A program made the position numbers and the translations under genes. A DNA stretch of 5,011 bases from an uncultured Bacteroidaceae bacterium (GTDB lineage Bacteria > Bacteroidota > Bacteroidia > Bacteroidales > Bacteroidaceae): assembly GCA_934426255.1 (NCBI GenBank), contig CAKRYD010000051.1, positions 1 through 5,011 of the forward strand, given 5' to 3'. The notes under the pieces were generated by a model. The model was given only the letters and a program-made list of their open reading frames with translations. It was not told the origin of the DNA and did no database searches. Of the stretch, positions 1-5,011 are shown piece by piece. Position 1 is the stretch's first letter. Every line of letters starts with the position of its first letter.

Positions 1-461
1 CGGCTGCACGGATAGCCCAGGGGGTACAGGATAAGCTGTATCTAGGAAACCTCAGTAGCCGGCGCGACTGGGGCTATGCCAAGGATTATGTGGAATGCAT
101 GTGGCTCATGTTGCAATATGAACGTCCCGAAGATTTTGTGATAGCGACAGGAGAAATGCACACAGTGAGAGAATTCTGCAGCTTGGCTTTTCATGAAGCC
201 GGTATAGAACTCGAATGGCGCGGAACAGGCGTTGAAGAACAAGGATTTGATGTGGTAACTGGACGTGTTCTTGTTGAAGTGGATCCGAAATACTTCCGCC
301 CGACAGAAGTGGAGCAGCTGATGGGAAACCCGCGGAAAGCACGCGAGCTGCTCGGGTGGAATCCACGCAAGACATCGTTTCATGAGCTCGTGAGAATCAT
401 GGTAGAGCACGATATGAAAGAAGTAAGAAAGCACGTTGCGGCCAGCAATGTTGACAAGTAA
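1..461 (+). CDS. gmd: GDP-mannose 4,6-dehydratase, C-terminal part (5' end cut by window edge)
   Basis: This enzyme converts GDP-D-mannose to GDP-4-dehydro-6-deoxy-D-mannose in the cytoplasm, the first step of de novo GDP-L-fucose synthesis. The frame is open from the first complete codon at base 3 to TAA at 459-461, giving 152 visible residues. Family proteins are about 360-370 residues, so the Rossmann nucleotide-binding N-terminus and the catalytic Tyr-x-x-x-Lys lie off the left edge. What remains is very typical of the family: LGNLSSRRDWGYAKDYVE (visible residues 14-31), the PEDFVIATGE stretch, GTGVEEQG, then DPKYFRPTEVEQLMGNP and a late LGW. The first visible residues (AARIAQG) also match the family, so the frame should continue upstream without a break. 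It ends 23 bp before fcl, the next enzyme of the same pathway, so the two are probably one operon. No frameshift or unusual residue was seen. The family call is very secure; only the length is unknown. Confidence 0.96.
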   Translation, partial: AARIAQGVQDKLYLGNLSSRRDWGYAKDYVECMWLMLQYERPEDFVIATGEMHTVREFCSLAFHEAGIELEWRGTGVEEQGFDVVTGRVLVEVDPKYFRPTEVEQLMGNPRKARELLGWNPRKTSFHELVRIMVEHDMKEVRKHVAASNVDK

Positions 462-484
462 GCAACCAAAGAAAACAATCAGCA

Positions 485-1582
485 ATGGAAAAAGAATCAA
501 AGGTGTTTGTGGCCGGTCATCGTGGGCTCGTAGGGTCGGCCATTCTCAATAATCTGAAGCAGAAAGGCTATACTAATTTTGTGTTGCGCACGCATGGCGA
601 ACTTGATTTGACCAATCAGGCTCGTGTTACAGACTTCTTCGAAAAAGAACGGCCGGAGTATGTTTTTCTTGCCGCTGCTTATGTTGGAGGGATTATGGCA
701 AACAGCATCTATCGTGCAGATTTCATTTGGCGCAATTTGCAGATAGAATGCAACGTCATACAAAACGCCTGGCGTTTCGGAGTGAAAAAATTGTGTTTCC
801 TTGGCAGTACCTGTATCTACCCTCGTGAAGCTCCACAGCCAATGGCCGAGGACTGTTTGCTCACTTCTGCATTGGAATATACCAATGAGCCTTATGCATT
901 GTCAAAGATAGCCGGGCTGAAGATGTGCGAAAGCTTCAATCTGCAATATGGAACGAATTTCATAGCCGTGATGCCGACCAATCTTTACGGGCCAAACGAC
1001 AATTTTGATCTGACGACAAGCCACGTGCTTCCGGCTTTGATTCGCAAATGCCATTTGGGGCGTTGCCTGATGGCAGAAGACTGGGAAGCTTTGCGTCACG
1101 ACCTAAACAGATACCCCTTGGAAGGCATAGATGGAAAAGCTGGAAAAGACGAAATCCTAAAAGTACTATATAAATATGGTATCGGCCGCGACGCTGAAGG
1201 AACCCGTATCGAAATTTGGGGTACAGGGAAGCCGCTGCGAGAATTTCTTTGGAGTGAAGACATGGCCGATGCCTGTGTCTATTTGATGGAAAATGTAGAC
1301 TTTTCGGATTTGCATCCAAAAGATTGCAGGGAAATAAGGAACTGCCATGTCAATATAGGGACAGGAAAGGAGTTGAGCATAAAGGATTTGGTAGACAAAA
1401 TAAGAAAAGCAGTGGGATTCGGAGGCCATATCGTTTGGAATGCTTCCAAGCCCGATGGGACACTGCGAAAATTGACCGATCCTTCCAAGCTTCATAGATT
1501 AGGGTGGCACCATAAGGTTGAGCTTGACGATGGAATCGCTCGCTTGTACGATTGGTATCTGAACCATAAAAGTGAGCGTTGA
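485..1582 (+). CDS. fcl: GDP-L-fucose synthase (GDP-4-keto-6-deoxy-D-mannose 3,5-epimerase-4-reductase)
   Basis: A 365-residue extended short-chain dehydrogenase/reductase that epimerises the Gmd product at C3 and C5 and reduces it at C4 with NADPH, giving GDP-L-fucose. The dinucleotide-binding motif is G11-H-R-G14-L-V-G17. Active-site residues line up with those known from the E. coli enzyme, offset by one: S108 and C110 in GSTCIYP, Y137 and K141 in EPYALSK, and H180 in TTSHVLPAL. NPYGP-like (NLYGPND), WGTGKPLREFLW and ASKPDGTLRKL family motifs follow. The protein is about 44 residues longer than the 321-residue E. coli enzyme; the extra residues fall at about 193-239, between RKCHLG and IEIWGTG, which I recall as typical of Bacteroidales homologues. 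ATG 485 is chosen because the Rossmann strand begins at residue 6. There is no Shine-Dalgarno sequence. The 23-bp gap to gmd suggests co-transcription. Known Bacteroides homologues feed surface fucosylation. Confidence 0.97.
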   Translation: MEKESKVFVAGHRGLVGSAILNNLKQKGYTNFVLRTHGELDLTNQARVTDFFEKERPEYVFLAAAYVGGIMANSIYRADFIWRNLQIECNVIQNAWRFGVKKLCFLGSTCIYPREAPQPMAEDCLLTSALEYTNEPYALSKIAGLKMCESFNLQYGTNFIAVMPTNLYGPNDNFDLTTSHVLPALIRKCHLGRCLMAEDWEALRHDLNRYPLEGIDGKAGKDEILKVLYKYGIGRDAEGTRIEIWGTGKPLREFLWSEDMADACVYLMENVDFSDLHPKDCREIRNCHVNIGTGKELSIKDLVDKIRKAVGFGGHIVWNASKPDGTLRKLTDPSKLHRLGWHHKVELDDGIARLYDWYLNHKSER

Positions 1583-1635
1583 GAGCCGAAAGTGCATTTT
1601 TCTTTGACGTGAGGACTCTTTCGCATTGGCTGAAA

Positions 1636-1653
1636 CGATGTCGATAACGATAG
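1636..1653 (+). repeat. Short CGATNN tandem (three hexamers)
   Basis: CGATGT, CGATAA and CGATAG follow each other at exact 6-bp spacing in the non-coding region upstream of gyrA. On the minus strand, bases 1639-1647 read TTATCGACA, one mismatch from the E. coli DnaA box TTATCCACA. The tandem is short enough to arise by chance, and no function can be assigned. Confidence 0.35.
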
Positions 1654-1666
1654 CAAAGCCGCAGGA

Positions 1667-1694
1667 ATCGCACGAAAAGGCCTTTGTACGCGAT
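1667..1694. repeat. 28-bp imperfect palindrome upstream of gyrA
   Basis: The region is symmetric about 1680/1681. Outer arms ATCGC (1667-1671) and GCGAT (1690-1694) are exact inverted copies, four unmatched positions follow on each side, and the core AAAGGCCTTT (1676-1685) is a perfect 10-bp palindrome: 10 of 14 positions per arm match. The core leaves no loop, so it would fold poorly as an RNA hairpin and no T-run follows; it looks more like a DNA dyad bound by a dimeric protein than a terminator. An alternative RNA pairing is AGGCC (1678-1682) with GGCCT (1697-1701), a weak 5-bp stem that might mark the end of the fcl transcript. Role is inference. Confidence 0.45.
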
Positions 1695-1717
1695 GTGGCC
1701 TAAAAGAAAAAGCTTCG

Positions 1718-1735
1718 CTGACACTCTCATGTCAG
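1718..1735. repeat. Perfect 6-bp inverted repeat next to the gyrA promoter
   Basis: CTGACA (1718-1723) and TGTCAG (1730-1735) are exact inverted copies separated by 6 bases (CTCTCA), followed at once by seven A residues (1736-1742). The dyad sits about where the -33 region of the gyrA promoter would be, so a regulator bound there could block or help RNA polymerase. It is not an intrinsic terminator for the + strand, because an A-run and not a T-run follows it. Confidence 0.45.
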
Positions 1736-1745
1736 AAAAAAATTA

Positions 1746-1753
1746 TACTTTTG
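1746..1753 (+). promoter_or_regulatory. Probable gyrA promoter, Bacteroidetes -7 element
   Basis: TACTTTTG matches the known Bacteroidetes primary sigma factor -7 consensus TAnnTTTG at every fixed position. It ends 19 bp before the gyrA ATG, so transcription would start near 1757-1761 and leave a leader of roughly 12-16 bases. The bases just before the ATG (AAAACAAAATAT) are A-rich with no Shine-Dalgarno, as is usual for translation initiation in this phylum. No TTTG or TTG -33 element is seen at the expected 19-21 bp spacing; an inverted repeat and A-tract occupy that place. Confidence 0.65.
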
Positions 1754-1772
1754 GGGTGCTAAAACAAAATAT

Positions 1773-4358
1773 ATGGCATTAGAAGATAGAATCATAAAAG
1801 TGAATCTGGAAGAGGAGATGAAGACTTCCTATATTGACTATTCCATGTCAGTAATAGTGGCTCGTGCTCTTCCGGATGTCCGCGACGGTTTCAAACCTGT
1901 ACATCGCCGAATACTTTACGGCATGATGGGGCTTGGAAATACCCATGACAAACCTTATAAAAAATCGGCTCGTATTGTCGGTGAAGTTCTTGGTAAATAT
2001 CACCCTCATGGCGATTCTTCTGTGTATGGCGCGCTGGTGCGTTTGGCACAGGACTGGGCGATGCGCTATACATTGGTCGACGGCCAGGGAAACTTCGGTA
2101 GCGTAGATGGAGACTCAGCGGCTGCCATGCGTTATACTGAAGCCAGACTTACGCCCTTAGGCGAGGCAATGATGCAGGACCTTGACAAGGAAACCGTCGA
2201 CATGGTTAATAATTTCGATGATACCTTGCAGGAGCCAACGGTGATGCCGACCCGCATCCCCAATCTGCTTGTTAACGGTGCAAGTGGTATTGCCGTTGGT
2301 ATGGCTACGAACATTCCTACGCACAATTTGGGTGAAGTTATTGATGCTTCAGTGGCTTATATCAACAATCCCGAAATGGATGTAAACGGGCTGATGCAAT
2401 ATGTGCCTGCTCCCGATTTCCCTACTGGCGGTTATATATATGGATTGCAGGGCGTCAAAGATGCGTACGAAACGGGTAAGGGGCGCGTTGTCATGCGTGC
2501 GAAGACAGAGATTGAGGAAGGGCCGACACATAGTAGTATTGTGGTAACCGAAATCCCTTATGGCGTAAACAAAGCAGAGCTCATCAAGTACATTGCGTCT
2601 CTTGTCAACGAAAAGAAAATCGTCGGCATCAGTAATATCAATGATGAGTCGGATCGCGAGGGCATGCGCATCGTAATTGACATAAAGCGCGATGCAAATG
2701 CCAACGTTGTGCTTAACAAATTATTCAAGATGACTGCTTTGCAAAGCAATTTCGCTGTAAATTGCATCGCTTTGGTTCACGGACGGCCGCGCTTACTGTC
2801 GTTAAAGGACTGCATCATGAACTTTGTGGAGCACCGCCACGATGTTGTTATTCGTCGCACGCGCTACGAAAAACGCAAAGCCGAGGAACGTGCTCATATA
2901 TTGGAAGGGCTTATTATTGCCAGCGACAATATTGACGAGGTTGTGCAAATTATAAAGAAGGCAAAGTCTCCTCAGGTTGCCATTTCAGGGCTGATGGAAC
3001 GCTTTGGCCTTGATGAGATACAGGCGAGGGCCATTGTAGACATGCGTCTGCGTCAACTTACAGGCCTGATGCAGGAAAATTTGCATGCTGAATATGATGA
3101 ACTTGAGCGTAAGATTGCTTATTACGAACAGATACTTGCCGATCCTGAGCTTTGCAAGAAGGTTATAAAGGATGAACTTCTTGAAGTGAAGGCCAAGTGG
3201 GGTGATGCGCGTAAGAGCGAGATTGTTCCCGGTGGGGGCGATGATTTTAATCCTGAGGACTTTTATGCTAACGACCCTGTTGTAATTACTCTTAGTCACC
3301 TCGGCTATATCAAGCGTACTTCTTTGAATGAGTTCCGTGCGCAAGGGCGTGGAGGTGTAGGCAGTAAGTTGAGCAGTACCCGCGATGAGGATTTTATCGA
3401 AAACATTTATCCGGCAACGATGCACAACACAATGCTCTTTTTCACAAAGAAAGGACGTTGTTATTGGCTCAAGGTGTACGAAATACCCGAGGGAGCACGC
3501 AATTCGAAAGGGCGTGCTATCCAAAATGTGCTGAATCTTGAGAATGACGATGCTGTCAGTGTTTGCCTGAATATCCGTAAGCTCAGTGATGCCGAGTTCT
3601 GCCATTCACATTATGTCGTATTCTGCACGAAACAGGGCATTGTCAAGAAGACTTGCCTCGAAGACTATTCGCGTCCGAGAGCAAACGGTGTGATTGCCAT
3701 CAATATCAAGGAAGATGACGCTGTTATCGATGTGGTTCTCACCAATGGCGAAAACGAATTGATACTTGCCAATCGCAGTGGCCGCGCTATCCGTTTCAAT
3801 GAAAACAAAATACGCACGATGGGCCGCACCGCGACCGGCGTTAGGGGCATGACGCTTGAAAATGAGAACGATGCTGTTGTCGGAATGGTGTGCATTTATA
3901 ATCTTGAAAAGGACACTGTCCTTGTTTTGAGCGAAAAAGGCTATGGCAAGCGCAGTGCTGTTGAGGATTATCGCGTAACTAATCGTGGCGGAAAGGGTGT
4001 GAAGACACTTAACATCACCGAAAAGACCGGTCAATTGGTTGCCATCATTAATGCCATTGATGAACGCGACCTTATGATCATCAACAAGAGCGGAACGGCC
4101 ATTAGAACTCATATTTCGGACATCCGTGTGATGGGCCGCGCCACGCAAGGTGTAAAACTCATTGACATCAAGAAGCGTAACGACGAGATTAGCAGCATTT
4201 GCAGTGTTATATCCGAGAAAGAGGAGGAGTCGGTTGCGGCTGACAATGAAACAGATGTTGAAGTTACGCAGATTCCGCAAGATGATAACGCAAGCGGTAC
4301 TGTAGAAAGCAGTATTGATGACAATGAAAACAATATAGATAATAACTCAAATCAATAA
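1773..4358 (+). CDS. gyrA: DNA gyrase subunit A
   Basis: The 861-residue DNA-breaking and rejoining subunit of gyrase, which with GyrB (not in this window) introduces negative supercoils using ATP. The winged-helix breakage domain carries the conserved block around residues 32-46 (ALPDVRDGFKPVHRR), GKYHPHGDSSVYG at 74-86, and the catalytic Arg120-Tyr121 in AAMRYTEARL. Ile173 (SGIAVG) matches the DNA-bending isoleucine. The tower and long coiled coil run to about residue 480, then a GGGDD linker and a six-bladed C-terminal pinwheel at about 503-797. The first-blade GyrA box is QGRGGVG (524-530), and a further TNRGGKG lies in blade 5. Residues 814-861 form an acidic, Asn/Ser-rich tail. The full pinwheel with GyrA box favours GyrA over ParC. 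ATG 1773 starts the standard N-terminus MALEDRI and lies just after a phylum-type promoter. The downstream gene starts 4 bp after the stop. Gly86 stands where E. coli has Asp87, a quinolone-contact position. Confidence 0.97.
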   Translation: MALEDRIIKVNLEEEMKTSYIDYSMSVIVARALPDVRDGFKPVHRRILYGMMGLGNTHDKPYKKSARIVGEVLGKYHPHGDSSVYGALVRLAQDWAMRYTLVDGQGNFGSVDGDSAAAMRYTEARLTPLGEAMMQDLDKETVDMVNNFDDTLQEPTVMPTRIPNLLVNGASGIAVGMATNIPTHNLGEVIDASVAYINNPEMDVNGLMQYVPAPDFPTGGYIYGLQGVKDAYETGKGRVVMRAKTEIEEGPTHSSIVVTEIPYGVNKAELIKYIASLVNEKKIVGISNINDESDREGMRIVIDIKRDANANVVLNKLFKMTALQSNFAVNCIALVHGRPRLLSLKDCIMNFVEHRHDVVIRRTRYEKRKAEERAHILEGLIIASDNIDEVVQIIKKAKSPQVAISGLMERFGLDEIQARAIVDMRLRQLTGLMQENLHAEYDELERKIAYYEQILADPELCKKVIKDELLEVKAKWGDARKSEIVPGGGDDFNPEDFYANDPVVITLSHLGYIKRTSLNEFRAQGRGGVGSKLSSTRDEDFIENIYPATMHNTMLFFTKKGRCYWLKVYEIPEGARNSKGRAIQNVLNLENDDAVSVCLNIRKLSDAEFCHSHYVVFCTKQGIVKKTCLEDYSRPRANGVIAINIKEDDAVIDVVLTNGENELILANRSGRAIRFNENKIRTMGRTATGVRGMTLENENDAVVGMVCIYNLEKDTVLVLSEKGYGKRSAVEDYRVTNRGGKGVKTLNITEKTGQLVAIINAIDERDLMIINKSGTAIRTHISDIRVMGRATQGVKLIDIKKRNDEISSICSVISEKEEESVAADNETDVEVTQIPQDDNASGTVESSIDDNENNIDNNSNQ
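3279..4163 (+). repeat. Six degenerate pinwheel-blade repeats within gyrA
   Basis: Six copies of one pattern can be lined up by eye in GyrA: a beta strand, a turn with a conserved glycine, a basic residue, then a loop with a Gly/Arg-rich patch. They start near residues 503 (VVITLSHLGYIKR), 553 (TMLFFTKKGRCYW), 613 (HYVVFCTKQGIVKK), 661 (NELILANRSGRAIR), 715 (TVLVLSEKGYGKR) and 766 (DLMIINKSGTAIR). In GyrA this beta-pinwheel wraps the DNA segment and sets the direction of supercoiling. The count of six matches a complete gyrase domain, against the fewer or degenerate blades common in ParC. Confidence 0.85.
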
Positions 4359-4362
4359 AGGT

Positions 4363-4419
4363 ATGAAAAAAAGTATCTTATCATTAGCTACAATCATGAT
4401 TGCTTCGCTTTCGTATGCC
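4363..4419 (+). other. Signal peptide coding segment
   Basis: The first 19 codons of the gene after gyrA encode two lysines, a hydrophobic stretch (SILSLATIMIASL) and SYA before Gln20, a good type I signal peptidase site. There is no lipobox cysteine, so the product is probably soluble periplasmic or peripherally attached rather than a lipoprotein. Confidence 0.8.
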
Positions 4420-5011
4420 CAAAACATGGCGGTCTACAAAGCTGAGGAGCAATTCAAAGAAGGAAAGTTCGCTGAGGCCGAGAAAACTATCCTTCCGGCT
4501 TTAACCAATCCGAAAACCAAGAAGTTAGCTTTTGCTTACAATCTTGCCGGAAAAATTGAAGGCACATTGTTGAATGCCGAGATCCAGAAGGCTGCAGCCA
4601 AGCAGCCGCTTGATACGGTTTTGTTTATTAATTCGTTGAACAAGGCCGTTGAGTTCTTTACCAAGAGCGATGAATATGAGCGCACGCCTGATGCCAAGGG
4701 CAAGGTAAGTGACAAGCTGGAGTATTATGCCGAGAACAAGAAGCAATTGCGAGACATGATAAATTATTATGCCTATGCGGGTCAGTTTGAAAACCAGCGT
4801 GGAAACAAGAAGGGAGCCTATGAGGCATTCGAGAAATTCCTCCATATGCCTAAGAACAGGATCTTCTCAAAGGCAGAAACCGATTCCATTTATAAGGCGG
4901 GCGAGGAGACTTTCAATCGTGTGGGCTATTTTGCTGCCATGTTGGCTTTCGAGATGAAAGACTACGACGGAGTGTTGAAGAACGTTGATTTTGCCATAGC
5001 CGAAAAGTCAT
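4363..5011 (+). CDS. Exported helical repeat (probably TPR) protein, N-terminal part (3' end cut)
   Basis: An open frame from ATG 4363 runs to the right edge with no stop, giving 216 visible residues. The N-terminus is a clear signal peptide: MKKS, a hydrophobic core (residues 5-16), and SYA-QN, suggesting signal peptidase I cleavage after Ala19 and export to the periplasm. The mature part is Lys/Glu/Ala-rich and helical. TPR-like helix pairs can be seen at about 23-47 (AEEQFKEGKFAEAEKTIL), 132-161 (GQFENQRGNKKGAYEAFEKF) and 184-214 (AFEMKDYDGVLKNVDFAI), with the small-aromatic-alanine spacing of that repeat, although they are degenerate. I recall TPR proteins of this kind after gyrA in Bacteroides, but the function is not known to me. 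It starts 4 bp after the gyrA stop, and no separate promoter is seen, so it is probably translated from the gyrA mRNA. AAAGG just before the ATG is too close (1 base) to serve as a normal Shine-Dalgarno. TPR proteins usually act as protein-binding scaffolds; the partner here is unknown. Confidence 0.85.
   Translation, partial: MKKSILSLATIMIASLSYAQNMAVYKAEEQFKEGKFAEAEKTILPALTNPKTKKLAFAYNLAGKIEGTLLNAEIQKAAAKQPLDTVLFINSLNKAVEFFTKSDEYERTPDAKGKVSDKLEYYAENKKQLRDMINYYAYAGQFENQRGNKKGAYEAFEKFLHMPKNRIFSKAETDSIYKAGEETFNRVGYFAAMLAFEMKDYDGVLKNVDFAIAEKS

Noticed and set aside
42..500. Minus-strand 152-codon open frame opposite gmd
   Set aside because: It covers the gmd coding sequence, which has strong family motifs on the + strand. 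The hydrophobic start is a by-product of the antisense frame.
1587..1631. CGAAAG (1587-1592) and CTTTCG (1618-1623) as a terminator stem just after fcl, with AGCC/GGCT extending it
   Set aside because: The loop is about 25 bases, the extension needs a 5-base bulge, and no T-run follows.
1350..1730. Minus-strand open frame spanning the end of fcl and the intergenic region
   Set aside because: It overlaps fcl heavily, has no recognisable motif or promoter, and its intergenic part is better explained as regulatory DNA.
1667..1735. Invertible (phase-variable) promoter of the Bacteroides polysaccharide type
   Set aside because: The inverted repeats are short, differ from each other and do not flank the -7 element; no long matching pair brackets the promoter.
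1718..1742. Hairpin plus homopolymer run as an intrinsic terminator for fcl
   Set aside because: The run after the stem is A, not T, on the + strand, and the stem is only 6 bp. On the minus strand the T-run would come before the stem.
2985..4280. Two long minus-strand open frames (2985-3605 and 3606-4280), back to back opposite gyrA
   Set aside because: Both lie wholly within the well-supported gyrA frame; their translations show no family features, and such shadows are common opposite long conserved genes.
1773..4358. ParC (topoisomerase IV subunit A) as an alternative for gyrA
   Set aside because: Six full pinwheel blades, GyrA-box motifs and the N-terminal form all favour GyrA.
4769..4957. 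Plus-strand 62-codon frame near the right end
   Set aside because: It is out of frame inside the exported TPR-like gene, whose frame runs from 4363 with a signal peptide to the window edge.

Overview
The window reads as a stretch of Bacteroidota chromosome, most likely order Bacteroidales and plausibly Prevotella-like. Three things suggest this. The GDP-L-fucose synthase and DNA gyrase A sequences have the form I recall from Bacteroidales. The genes lack usable Shine-Dalgarno sequences. A perfect match to the Bacteroidetes -7 promoter element (TAnnTTTG) lies just before gyrA. The genus-level guess is inference. All genes are on the + strand.

Layout: (1) bases 1-461 hold the 3' part of gmd, GDP-mannose 4,6-dehydratase, cut by the left window edge. 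(2) Bases 485-1582 hold fcl, GDP-L-fucose synthase, intact and 23 bp downstream. Together they make GDP-L-fucose from GDP-mannose, the donor for fucosylated surface polysaccharides and glycoproteins. (3) Bases 1583-1772 are the only sizeable non-coding stretch (190 bp). It holds a 28-bp imperfect palindrome, a perfect 6-bp-arm inverted repeat, a short CGAT tandem and the likely gyrA promoter; no convincing terminator was seen. (4) Bases 1773-4358 hold gyrA, intact at 861 codons, with catalytic Tyr121, six visible C-terminal pinwheel blades and an acidic Asn-rich tail. (5) From 4363 to the right edge is the 5' part of a gene for an exported, helical, probably TPR-type protein, starting 4 bp after the gyrA stop and so probably co-transcribed with it.

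The window appears to join two transcription units: a nucleotide-sugar operon that ends at fcl, and a gyrA-TPR unit driven from the intergenic region. I see no mobile element, CRISPR array, RNA gene or evidence of a previously undescribed system. The points most worth a second look are the symmetric elements upstream of gyrA, the glycine at a quinolone-contact position of GyrA, the distribution of GyrA-box-like motifs, and the tight gyrA-TPR linkage.
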